DNA from: Flavobacterium sp.
GTDB lineage: Bacteria > Bacteroidota > Bacteroidia > Flavobacteriales > Flavobacteriaceae
Length of the DNA stretch: 64,000 bases
Assembly (NCBI RefSeq): GCF_024710485.1
Contig: NZ_JANJUQ010000030.1
Coordinates: 93,649-157,648, forward strand
Direction of reading: 5' to 3'
Shown: positions 24,153 to 34,369 of the stretch, one piece after another
Position numbering within the stretch: position 1 is the first letter of the stretch
Layout of the letters: each line of letters begins with the position of its first letter
Made by a program: the position numbers and the translations under genes
The notes under the pieces: model-generated
Told to the model about the DNA's origin: nothing
What the model saw: the letters and a program-made list of their open reading frames with translations, nothing else
The model's database searches: none

Positions 24153-26660
24153 ATGTTCCCAATGAAAACCAGAAATAATTTCGATTCGTTGCTTAGGGAA
24201 TACCAAGAATTACAGTTGCGTGTAACTCGTTTTTCCTATATAGAGCAACAGCTAATAAACGCTCAAGACAAACTTGATCACGAGTTGGTTTTGTATAAGC
24301 GGTTGAATAAGTTCAGCAATAATGCTCTAAAAAGCAAAAAGCTGGAAGATTTTTTAACCATGGCTGTAGAAGGAATTGTGGATGTGTTGGAAGTAGAATC
24401 AGCTGCAATCTTAATTGTAGAAAATCAATCCGGGAATAGTATTTTCTTCAGCGAAAGTATTCACTTTGATACAAAAGAAGATCAAAGTAAAGTGTCTGAA
24501 GATTTGTTGAATTTGGCCGAAATAGTCGGAAAGGCAAAATCACTGATTATCTCTTCCAGACGATTGAAGTTATTAAATTATCTGTCGGACTATTCAGATG
24601 CCGTGTTTCATGCGGCCGTCGATTCAAACCTGAATATTTCGGTTTATCTTATCGGATTAGTGTCTGAAAAAAAAGCACCTTTCTATGAAAAATTGTACGA
24701 CAAACACGAAACTATTTTCAGCTTGTTTACCCAGCAATTTCTTTCAATATTAACCAGCTTTTACCAAAATAGAAAAATACAAGATCAAATAGCCAAAATT
24801 TCAAGTTCTGAAATTGAACTTAAAAAGTTATCACTCATTGCTACCAAAACCAAAAACGGTGTTATCATTACCGATGAAAAAGACATTATAGAATGGGTTA
24901 ATGAATCGTTTGTAAAAATGTCGGGTTATTTATTTGAAGATGTTTACGGAAAGCAAACCAAAGATTTGTTTGACAACTTTATTGTTGATTTTTCCGAAAA
25001 GAAAAGGATTTTTAAAGCCCTCAAAAACAAGCAAAATATCGAACTCACGCTACTCAACAATACTAAGGACGGTAAGTTGTATTACAGCCAAATCGAAATT
25101 ATTCCTGTGTTTGATGAGCTCAAAAGACACATCAATTACATTTTTGTCATCAAGGACATTACAAACGAAGTCGAGTTTAAAGCAGAAATTCTAAGAATGA
25201 ATTCCCGATTTGAATTGATTTCAGACAAATCACAAATCGGAATTTGGGAATGGAACAAAGAAGTAAATGATTCGACTTGGAACAACATATTGATTAAGCA
25301 ATACGGTGCCGAAAAGCATTCCATCAAAGAAGGCTTTTATGCTTTTTGGCTGAACTCTTTGCATCCCGATGATAAGAAAAGAGTCATCGAAAATCGAGAT
25401 AGACTCCTTAATTGTGAAATCGACAGTATTGAGCAAGATTATAGAGTTATTCGTCAAAACGACCAATCGGTTCGGTATCTGAAAACGCTAACCATAGGTG
25501 AAAAAGATGCCAAAGGAGAAGTAATTCGTTTGGTAGGAAGTTCAATAGACATAACCGACAAAAAACGAGCCGAGGAAAAAGTAGCTTCATTGAAACAATT
25601 TTATGAAAGTATAATCAATCATTTACCAAACAAAATTGCGGTATTTAATGCTTCATGTGAGTTAATCTATTTTAACCAAGCAATGTCTGACTGTAATCCG
25701 TTTTGGGGTGATTTTCTTTTTAAATCAATTTATGACGTACATCCCGAAGAAACTAATCAAACCACAGTTAATAAGCTGATTTTCCATATCCAAAATGCTA
25801 TTAACAGCAAATCAGCAGTCAAGTATGAAGAAGTAATTGTCAAAGACGAAAATGAAATCGAATTACTTAACACAGTCCTGCCTTTTTTTAGAGAAGATAA
25901 ATTGGAGTACATTATCTTATCCGGTGTAGACATTAGTGAACTTAATAAAATTCAAAAAGACTTGCTCAAAAATAACTTTGAGCTGCAAAAGGTCAATTCA
26001 GAACTCGACAACTTTGTTTATAGAGTATCACACGATTTAAGATCTCCGTTGCTTTCTATTAAAGGATTAATTTCTTTAATAGATTTTGATGAAGTCAATC
26101 CAAGCTTGGCGGAATACATTAAATTAATTGAGAATAGCGCTAGTAGAATGGATTCCTCTATTCAAGATATTTTGGAGTACTCCAGAAATTCACGATTAGA
26201 AGTCAAACACGAAGAAGTTAATCTCAAAGAAATGGTTTTTGAAATATTTGATGATACCAAATATTCAGCAGATTCAAAAATCGATTTAATCTATGAAAGT
26301 AGTATTTCTGACAGCATCATAACCGACAAATTCCGAATAGGTGTATTGCTCAAAAATTTAATAGGAAACTCGGTTAAGTACAAACGAAACAATGTAAACT
26401 CTTTTGTCAAGTTTTCACTGACTAAGAACAATAAAATGATTACCATAACAATTACAGATAATGGTAAGGGAATCGAAAAAGAAAGTCTGTCTAAAGTTTT
26501 TGAAATGTTCTACAGAGGCTGTAGCGACAGTGTAGGGTCTGGTTTGGGACTCTACATCTGTAAAGAGATTATAGAAAAACTTGAAGGAACCATAACCTTA
26601 AAATCGAAATATGGACTAGGAACCGAAATCAATATAAAACTACCACTAAACAAATTATGA
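24153..26660 (+). CDS. Soluble GAF/PAS sensor histidine kinase
   Basis: 835 residues. Order: a coiled coil (1-55), a GAF-like domain (about 60-200, starting NALKSKKLEDFLTMAVEGIV), PAS modules (about 225-350, 355-470 with PAC motif RLVGSSIDITDKKRAEE, and 480-600), then the kinase core. The His is in RVSHDLRSPLLS near 625, the N box is VLLKNLIGNSVKY, followed by DNGKGIEKES and SGLGLYICKE. No membrane span. Starts one base after the FIST stop and overlaps the regulator gene in ATGA. A start at the ATG at 24162 is possible. FIST presumably supplies or modulates the signal. Confidence 0.9.
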   Translation: MFPMKTRNNFDSLLREYQELQLRVTRFSYIEQQLINAQDKLDHELVLYKRLNKFSNNALKSKKLEDFLTMAVEGIVDVLEVESAAILIVENQSGNSIFFSESIHFDTKEDQSKVSEDLLNLAEIVGKAKSLIISSRRLKLLNYLSDYSDAVFHAAVDSNLNISVYLIGLVSEKKAPFYEKLYDKHETIFSLFTQQFLSILTSFYQNRKIQDQIAKISSSEIELKKLSLIATKTKNGVIITDEKDIIEWVNESFVKMSGYLFEDVYGKQTKDLFDNFIVDFSEKKRIFKALKNKQNIELTLLNNTKDGKLYYSQIEIIPVFDELKRHINYIFVIKDITNEVEFKAEILRMNSRFELISDKSQIGIWEWNKEVNDSTWNNILIKQYGAEKHSIKEGFYAFWLNSLHPDDKKRVIENRDRLLNCEIDSIEQDYRVIRQNDQSVRYLKTLTIGEKDAKGEVIRLVGSSIDITDKKRAEEKVASLKQFYESIINHLPNKIAVFNASCELIYFNQAMSDCNPFWGDFLFKSIYDVHPEETNQTTVNKLIFHIQNAINSKSAVKYEEVIVKDENEIELLNTVLPFFREDKLEYIILSGVDISELNKIQKDLLKNNFELQKVNSELDNFVYRVSHDLRSPLLSIKGLISLIDFDEVNPSLAEYIKLIENSASRMDSSIQDILEYSRNSRLEVKHEEVNLKEMVFEIFDDTKYSADSKIDLIYESSISDSIITDKFRIGVLLKNLIGNSVKYKRNNVNSFVKFSLTKNNKMITITITDNGKGIEKESLSKVFEMFYRGCSDSVGSGLGLYICKEIIEKLEGTITLKSKYGLGTEINIKLPLNKL

Positions 26661-27064
26661 GAATGAAATACATACTTATTGATGATGATCCAATTATTAA
26701 TTTGGTGCACAAAAAAGTAATTATGAAAACGGATTTAGAGGCCGAGGTAGCCGATTTTATTTCCGGAAGAAAGGCCCTCGATTATTTTCAAAGCAAACAG
26801 GGGCAATTAGCAGATATTGTATTGCTCGATATTAATATGCCCGAAATGAATGGCTTTGAATTCCTCGACGCTCTGCTCAAAAATAAAAATATCGATTGCA
26901 ATAAACTCAAAATCTTTATATTAACCTCTTCTCTGAATGTAAAAGATAAAGAGCAGGCCGGAAAATATCCAATTCTCAAAGGCTACTTAGAAAAACCCTT
27001 AAACATTTTAAATTTTAAAGAACTTATTCAACAAGGTTTTAATTTTCAAGGATATACGGTATAG
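26657..27064 (+). CDS. Single-domain response regulator of the FIST operon
   Basis: 135 residues. Receiver only: acidic IDDDP at 8-12, Asp58 in LLDINMPEMNG, TSSLN near 90 and Lys113 in YLEKPL. The start overlaps the kinase stop (ATGA). No output domain; it closely matches the regulator at 19684 in length and in the SSLN...DKEQA...KPL segment, which supports a duplication of the kinase-regulator pair. The target is unknown; candidates are another kinase's relay domain or a protein partner. Confidence 0.9.
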   Translation: MRMKYILIDDDPIINLVHKKVIMKTDLEAEVADFISGRKALDYFQSKQGQLADIVLLDINMPEMNGFEFLDALLKNKNIDCNKLKIFILTSSLNVKDKEQAGKYPILKGYLEKPLNILNFKELIQQGFNFQGYTV

Positions 27065-27089
27065 CGATTTTTTATTCTAATGCTAAAAC

Positions 27090-27127
27090 ATAGTGATTGG
27101 TGTATATTTTGATAGTTTTTTTCTATC
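27090..27127. promoter_or_regulatory. OxyR-like operator upstream of katG
   Basis: GATAG-N7-CTATC at 27111-27127 is a perfect ATAG-N7-CTAT element, the core of the OxyR site. A further ATAG lies exactly 22 bp upstream (27090-27093), the spacing expected for the second OxyR dimer; the fourth half-site is not conserved. It lies 13 bp upstream of the katG -33. No oxyR gene is in the window. Confidence 0.5.
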
Positions 27128-27139
27128 GCAAATAATTTT

Positions 27140-27166
27140 TTGATAAGTCATTTCTCTTTAACTTAG
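27140..27166 (+). promoter_or_regulatory. Candidate promoter of katG
   Basis: TTG (27140-27142), 16-bp spacer, TAACTTAG (27159-27166), one base off TAnnTTTG. A weak match, as expected for an activated promoter. Confidence 0.4.
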
Positions 27167-27183
27167 CAGAAAACAATTTGTAA

Positions 27184-29496
<2,313 letters not shown>

Positions 29497-29535
29497 GTTT
29501 TTTGCCGTTAGACCGCTGTTGTACGTTCGTATTTC

Positions 29536-30600
29536 TTAAAATTGCTTTTCAAAAGTCTTTCCGTTAAACTTAAATATAGTTCCATCTGCCATTCCAAAAA
29601 GCAAATTGTTTTTGTTGTCTTTATAAATGGTCCAAATCATTGGTTTAGATGGATTGTCGCTAACGGAATAGTTTGTTAACGTTTTACCGTCATATTTCCA
29701 TGCTCCAGTATATACATCTCCAAACCAAATATTACCTTCTGAATCTTCTTCAATAGCAAAAGGGTGTCCCAATGTGCCGGGTTGTGATTTAGTATCTCCT
29801 CTTCTTGTGCTTGTTGGGTGGATTAAATGATGCTTTTCAGAAAAATTCATGATAGAATTCCCTTCCATTAGCAAAACGCCAATTCCATTATTTCCTATCC
29901 AAATTCGTCCTTTTGAATCGGCTAATACGCTTCTTATATGCAATTGCTCATTATCTTTTAGGTTTAAATTTTCAGCATCAAAGCGGATTACCATTTTGTC
30001 ATCATAACGGAATAGTGCAGCATAAGTGGCAATCCAAACGTTTCCGTCTTTATCTTTTGAGATACCCGTAACACCATAAGATGTATAAGGATTTTTATTT
30101 TTGGGTTTTGGGAAAGTCAAATAGTTCATATGCATTCCGTCAAAACGATTGATTCCGTCTTCTTCCCAAGCATAAAACCATAAATCTCCTTTGGTTTTAT
30201 GCCAATCCAATAGTGGATTGTTATTTTTAGATGGATAATTCGTAAACTTCCTGTCGTCATATACACTTATTCCGTTGGCTGTTCCAAACCAAATTCTTCC
30301 ATATTCGTCCTCTTGGATAGAACGGATTTGATTGTCGGATAAACCGTCATTCGCAGTAAAGTATTCAAATGATTTTCCATCATAAAAGCTGACCCCTTCC
30401 ATATGACTTCCAATCCAATAATTGCCTTTGCTGTCTTGAAAGATAGCACGTATTGCAGAAGTGAATTTTAAGGTGTCGGTTTTTGAGTTTACTGCTAATA
30501 AAGGCTTGTTCGTTTCTTTTTCTGTTGATTTCTTTTCAACGCAAGAAAAGTTTAGTGTCAATAGGAGTATTAGATAAATCAATTTTATTTTTTTGTTCAT
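29536..30600 (-). CDS. Lipoprotein with two-component-regulator beta-propeller repeats
   Basis: 354 residues. Lipoprotein signal LILLLTLNFSCVEKK with lipobox Cys20. The mature part is a repeat protein of Reg_prop type: IFQDSKGNYWIGS, IQEDEYGRIWFGT, ISKDKDGNVWIAT, VLADSKGRIWIGN, IEEDSEGNIWFGD and IYKDNKNNLLFG, about six blades of 45-60 residues. Such propellers are normally the periplasmic sensor half of hybrid two-component systems; here no membrane span or kinase follows, so it is a free-standing propeller. It is bracketed by two copies of the katG 3' region. The ligand is unknown. Confidence 0.85.
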   Translation of the reverse strand: MNKKIKLIYLILLLTLNFSCVEKKSTEKETNKPLLAVNSKTDTLKFTSAIRAIFQDSKGNYWIGSHMEGVSFYDGKSFEYFTANDGLSDNQIRSIQEDEYGRIWFGTANGISVYDDRKFTNYPSKNNNPLLDWHKTKGDLWFYAWEEDGINRFDGMHMNYLTFPKPKNKNPYTSYGVTGISKDKDGNVWIATYAALFRYDDKMVIRFDAENLNLKDNEQLHIRSVLADSKGRIWIGNNGIGVLLMEGNSIMNFSEKHHLIHPTSTRRGDTKSQPGTLGHPFAIEEDSEGNIWFGDVYTGAWKYDGKTLTNYSVSDNPSKPMIWTIYKDNKNNLLFGMADGTIFKFNGKTFEKQF

Positions 30601-30752
30601 TTCGGATTTTTATAGGGGCACAAAGTTTCACAGCTTCATGACTTTTGTGAAGCCGGTAAGCTCAGTGCTTACGGCTAAGATAAAAGTTTTTATGTTAATA
30701 CGTTGTATTCAAGATTAATTGTGAGCACGGATTGCAAATTCGCGCTATCGGG

Positions 30753-30864
30753 TTTAGCTTAATATTGATTAAAGTTATGTAATGAAATAGGAGGTCACCA
30801 GACCTCCTATTTTGTATATCATTTGTGGTTGTCGAACGCGAAAGGATTCGCGCACGAGCGGGGG
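30753..30864. repeat. Direct repeat copy B (diverged katG 3' end plus terminator)
   Basis: A colinear match to 29385-29496, including a remnant of the last katG codons (TTTAGCTTAA). No katG coding sequence precedes it, so it is a detached duplicate. The terminator stem has changed on both sides together (AAATAGGAGGTC / GACCTCCTATTT). Confidence 0.85.
30785..30814. terminator. Terminator hairpin within repeat copy B
   Basis: 12-bp perfect stem with ACCA loop. The T tract after it is short (TTTG), so its strength is uncertain. Confidence 0.6.
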
Positions 30865-30870
30865 ATAAGT

Positions 30871-30895
30871 GATAAGTTTTTTCTTGTCCCTTTTT
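30871..30895. repeat. Dispersed AAGTTTTTTCTT element, copy 1
   Basis: GATAAGTTTTTTCTTGTCCC resembles GAAGAGTTTTTTTCTTATCC at 34342; the two copies flank the amidohydrolase gene. Confidence 0.45.
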
Positions 30896-30960
30896 CTTTT
30901 AATCTGATAACAATCGAAATTGATTTTCAGTCTGTTTCGAAGTCTCTGGAGTCTAAAACT

Positions 30961-31004
30961 TTTTTATTATATAAAAAAACCACTCACTTTCGCGAATGGT
31001 TTTT
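30961..31004 (-). terminator. Terminator of the amidohydrolase gene
   Basis: Minus strand AAAACCA / TGGTTTT stem enclosing a TTCGCGAA core, then a long T run and T/A-rich tract. Confidence 0.75.
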
Positions 31005-31033
31005 ACTTCGTACTTCGTACTTTTCACTTCGTC
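31005..31033. repeat. Short ACTTCGT repeats
   Basis: Three to four units of ACTTCGT/ACTTTTC sit between the terminator and the amidohydrolase stop codon; simple low-complexity spacer. Confidence 0.5.
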
Positions 31034-31034
31034 C

Positions 31035-34000
31035 TTAATTATGAATTGCATCACAACAATGGTGCTCCATAAAACTTTCAGTTTCTTCATGCCAAGGGAA
31101 AGCCGCGTTGTATTTACTGTTTTCCCAGTAGAATTTTTTACGGGCTTTAGGTTCGTTGCCTTCTTCGTTCATAGTATCGGCATTGTACATGCGGCCGTTA
31201 GCAATAACGTAACGCAAAGAGTTCGAGTTTTGAATGTCTTCTAACGGATTCTTATCTAAAACTAAAATATCTGCTAATTTGCCTACTTCCAAGGAACCAA
31301 TGTCTTTTCCGGCGCCTATGTAATTAGCGGCGTTAATGGTGGCGGTTTTTAAAGTTTCTAAATTGCTCATGCCGCCTTGGTTGATGCTCCACAATTCCCA
31401 ATGCGCGCCCAAACCTTGCAATTGTCCGTGGGCACCCATATTCACTTTAACGCCGTTATCGGCCAAAGCTTTAACCGATTTTGCGGTTAGGATATGATCG
31501 TTTTCATACTCTTCGTCCGGCGCCATGGTGCGGAAACGAGCACGCGAATCGATGATGCCTCTCGGCGTGAATTGCAATAGCTTTTTGTCTTCGTAAACCT
31601 TCGTTTTTTGGTACCAATAGTACTCGGCATTCAAACCGCCATAATTTACAATCAGCGTAGGAGTATAGCCCACGCCGGTTTTGCCCCAAAGGGTCAAGAC
31701 ATCTTTATATACTGGTGTAATCGGAATGTTGTGTTCTACACCGGTATGACCGTCAATCACCATACTCATGTTGTGGAAAAAGTTGGAGCCACCTTCAGGG
31801 ACTACGTTAATGCCTTCTTCACGAGCCGCTTGTAATACTTGTTGGCGTTGGTCGCGACGCGGTTGGTTGTAACTCTTCACCGATAAAGCGCCAAAAGCTT
31901 TGGTTCGCTTAATGGAGAAACGGGCATCGTCTATATTATTGACTACGGCTTTAAAATCGCCATCGGCACCGTATAATATAAAGCCGGTAGAGTAAATACG
32001 AGGTCCAACCAAATTCCCGCTTTTAACCATTTCCGAAAGTGTAAAAATCGATTCGGTGTTGGAAGACGGATCGTGCGCAGTCGTCACTCCGTAAGCCAAG
32101 TTAGCATACAACTGCCAGTTTTGTTGCGTAGTTAACCCGTAGCGAAACGCACCAATATGAGCGTGTGCATCTACCATACCGGGCATTACCGTTTTGCCCG
32201 ATAAGTCGTAAACGCGCGCATCGGCAGGAATGGTTACCTCACCGGCTTTGCCTACAGCTTCGATGCGGTTTTGGTTTACAATCACCGTTCCTCTTTCAAT
32301 CACAGTATCGCCATTCATAGTAATGATACGGGCGTTGGTTAAAGCCAATTTCCCTTTAGGTTTATCCACTTTAGCTACTAAACCGATTTGGATTCCGTTG
32401 TCGGTTGGTTTTTCCACTTTTTCCGGCGAACCCGGTAAGAAGGTAAATCGATCTTTGATATTGTTGACAAAATAAGTATCGCCAAGCGTCCACATTACTT
32501 GCTGACTGTTAGCCGACCAATGCAAATTAATTCCGGCATCTTTTGACAATTCCGAAACCGGAACAGCTGTGGTTTTGTTGTCTAAATCGGCTTCCTGACC
32601 GTTCATGTTTAAAGGCGCTACGTAGGCTTTGTGTAAGTGCATGAAGGCAATCCATTGGTTGTCGGGACTCGGTACCAAACGGTTGGCGTATTTGGCTTTA
32701 ATGTGCGTTCTTTCGTCTTTACCGTTTAAGTCGACACTTTTCAATTCTTTTGTCAAGCTCCCGAAAAACACACCGCCGGTTTGGAAGAAAATGCGGTTAC
32801 CGTCTTTGGTAAACAACGGATATTCGCCGCTCGGTCCGATAAATTTGGCTTTACCGCCGTTACTGCTCATAGTGTACAGTCCGGGTTTTTTGGCAAAAGC
32901 CATCCCCTGGTCAAGATTGCCGTCTTCTTTTCTATATACTATGGTTTTACCATCAGGCGAAAGTGAAGGCGTTCGGTAAATGGCTTTTTCGGTAGTTAGT
33001 TTTACTGCGTTTTTGCCGTCTACACCAATTTTGCGAATGCTACCCAATTCGGTGTCGTTCCAAGTAACATACACAATGCTTTTACTGTCGGCGGTAAAAG
33101 TCGGTTCCGCTTCAAAGTCGGTTCCGTTAGTCAAACGTTTCGGTGTGCCGTTAGGTAGTGTTTTAGTCCAAAGATACCCCAAAGCTCTGAAGACTAAAGT
33201 TTTTCCATCGGGAGAAGTCACGGCATCGCGTATCATTTTTACCGTAAAATCAGTATCTGAAATAGGCGTATTAAAGTGTACTCTGTCGGCTACATCAATC
33301 GCCACATCCACGGTAAATGGAATATTGGCAGCACTCAAGGTCTTGGTGTTGATTTTGTTGATTTTACCGTCAAACCAAATCACGATATCTTCGTTGTTTG
33401 GCATCCAATTGAAATTAGGATACACACCAAATAACGCCCAAGCAGTTTGTTGGTCTTTGTCGAGTTTGTCAAACACCGGCCATTCTTCTCCGGTTTCTAA
33501 ATCGTGTAAATACAACACTGTACTGGTTCCGATGCGTTTAATAAAAGCTAATTTTTTACCGTCTGGAGATACTTGTGGTCGCGCTGCACCGCCCGGACCA
33601 CCGGTGATGGTTTCTAATTTTCCGGTTTCGAATTCGTAGCGTTTGATAACGTAAATCTCGTTGTGCGGATCTTTGTTGTATTGGAAATACCCGCCCGGAT
33701 ACATGTCTTCACTGAAGTAGAGGTATTTTCCGTCTCGGGAAATATTGGGTTCGTTAACGTCTTGTTGGTCGTTTTTGCGTTTGGTAAGTTGTACGCCGCT
33801 ACCGCCACTGATGTGGTATTGCCACATTTCGCCTGCGCCTGCTGAACGCTGAGAAGTAAAATTCTTGCGTCCTACCAAATAATTGCCATCGGGCATCCAA
33901 GCCGGATTGCTCATTAGGCGAAAATCTTCTTTGGTAATTTGTTTGGCATTGCTGCCATCGGCATTCATCACCCAAAGGTTATCGCCACCACCGGCATCGC

Positions 34001-34316
34001 TGGTAAAGGCAATTTTTTTGCCATCGGGACTAAACCTCGGTTGGATTTCGAATGGAATTCCGGCGCGTAGCACTTTGGCTTTGCCACCGCTTACAGGCAT
34101 ACTGTAAATATCACCTAACATATCAAAAACGATGGTGGTGCCATCCGGACTCACATCGAGATTCATCCAAGTACCTTCGGAAGTGGTGAATTTTTGGGTT
34201 TTGTAGTTAAAAGTGTCGCCGGGTTTGGCAACATCCCATTTTGGGGTTTCGGTTTTTTCTTGTGCGTTTGAGAAGGTAAAAGTAAACACAATGATTAAAA
34301 AGTTGAGTTTTTTCAT
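31035..34316 (-). CDS. Secreted beta-propeller (PD40/TolB-like) amidohydrolase fusion
   Basis: 1093 residues. Signal peptide ending TFSNAQ. Residues about 40-650 carry TolB-type propeller repeats (LDVSPDGTTIVFD, PRFSPDGKKIAFTSDAG, PQVSPDGKKLAFI, PSLSPDGKTIVYR). Residues about 665-1050 are an amidohydrolase: GKTVMPGMVDAHAHIG with the HxH metal site, GVEHNIP with a later His, NMGAHGQLQ, then EVGKLADILVLDKNPL. The substrate may be a peptide or cyclic amide; the family is often annotated only as amidohydrolase. The C-terminus has an odd HHCCDAIHN tail. It is a single gene flanked by dispersed repeats. Confidence 0.87.
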   Translation of the reverse strand: MKKLNFLIIVFTFTFSNAQEKTETPKWDVAKPGDTFNYKTQKFTTSEGTWMNLDVSPDGTTIVFDMLGDIYSMPVSGGKAKVLRAGIPFEIQPRFSPDGKKIAFTSDAGGGDNLWVMNADGSNAKQITKEDFRLMSNPAWMPDGNYLVGRKNFTSQRSAGAGEMWQYHISGGSGVQLTKRKNDQQDVNEPNISRDGKYLYFSEDMYPGGYFQYNKDPHNEIYVIKRYEFETGKLETITGGPGGAARPQVSPDGKKLAFIKRIGTSTVLYLHDLETGEEWPVFDKLDKDQQTAWALFGVYPNFNWMPNNEDIVIWFDGKINKINTKTLSAANIPFTVDVAIDVADRVHFNTPISDTDFTVKMIRDAVTSPDGKTLVFRALGYLWTKTLPNGTPKRLTNGTDFEAEPTFTADSKSIVYVTWNDTELGSIRKIGVDGKNAVKLTTEKAIYRTPSLSPDGKTIVYRKEDGNLDQGMAFAKKPGLYTMSSNGGKAKFIGPSGEYPLFTKDGNRIFFQTGGVFFGSLTKELKSVDLNGKDERTHIKAKYANRLVPSPDNQWIAFMHLHKAYVAPLNMNGQEADLDNKTTAVPVSELSKDAGINLHWSANSQQVMWTLGDTYFVNNIKDRFTFLPGSPEKVEKPTDNGIQIGLVAKVDKPKGKLALTNARIITMNGDTVIERGTVIVNQNRIEAVGKAGEVTIPADARVYDLSGKTVMPGMVDAHAHIGAFRYGLTTQQNWQLYANLAYGVTTAHDPSSNTESIFTLSEMVKSGNLVGPRIYSTGFILYGADGDFKAVVNNIDDARFSIKRTKAFGALSVKSYNQPRRDQRQQVLQAAREEGINVVPEGGSNFFHNMSMVIDGHTGVEHNIPITPVYKDVLTLWGKTGVGYTPTLIVNYGGLNAEYYWYQKTKVYEDKKLLQFTPRGIIDSRARFRTMAPDEEYENDHILTAKSVKALADNGVKVNMGAHGQLQGLGAHWELWSINQGGMSNLETLKTATINAANYIGAGKDIGSLEVGKLADILVLDKNPLEDIQNSNSLRYVIANGRMYNADTMNEEGNEPKARKKFYWENSKYNAAFPWHEETESFMEHHCCDAIHN

Positions 34317-34341
34317 AGTGATGAGTTTATGAGCGAAAAGG

Positions 34342-34365
34342 GAAGAGTTTTTTTCTTATCCCTTT
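34342..34365. repeat. Dispersed AAGTTTTTTCTT element, copy 2
   Basis: GAAGAGTTTTTTTCTTATCC, similar to 30871-30895, in the short gap between the permease and the amidohydrolase genes. Confidence 0.45.
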
Positions 34366-34369
34366 CCAT

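Larger units (their letters stand above)
30601..31034. other. Gene-free 434-bp region rich in repeats
   Basis: No coding signal. It contains, left to right: two small hairpins (CTTCA...TGAAG at 30634-30652; GCCGGTAAGC...GCTTACGGC at 30652-30675), repeat copy B with its terminator (30753-30864), a copy of an AAGTTTTTTCTT element (30871-30895), a terminator for the leftward amidohydrolase (30961-31004) and a run of ACTTCGT repeats (31005-31033). The promoter of the propeller gene should lie in its left part, but I see no full TAnnTTTG. Confidence 0.7.

Noticed and set aside
29507..29513. GTTAGAC, resembling an integron attC core site, beside the propeller gene
   Set aside because: Only one core-like heptamer is present; I found no correctly spaced partner or second cassette, and no integrase is in the window.
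30823..31038. Open frame of about 70 codons across repeat copy B
   Set aside because: It runs through a terminator hairpin and repeat sequence and has no family features.
32980..33639. Long open frame antisense to the amidohydrolase
   Set aside because: It has no protein-like composition or start context and mirrors the codon pattern of the propeller repeats on the other strand. The same holds for antisense frames over the permease (34623-35162), pabB (38384-38914) and dsbD (40806-41291).
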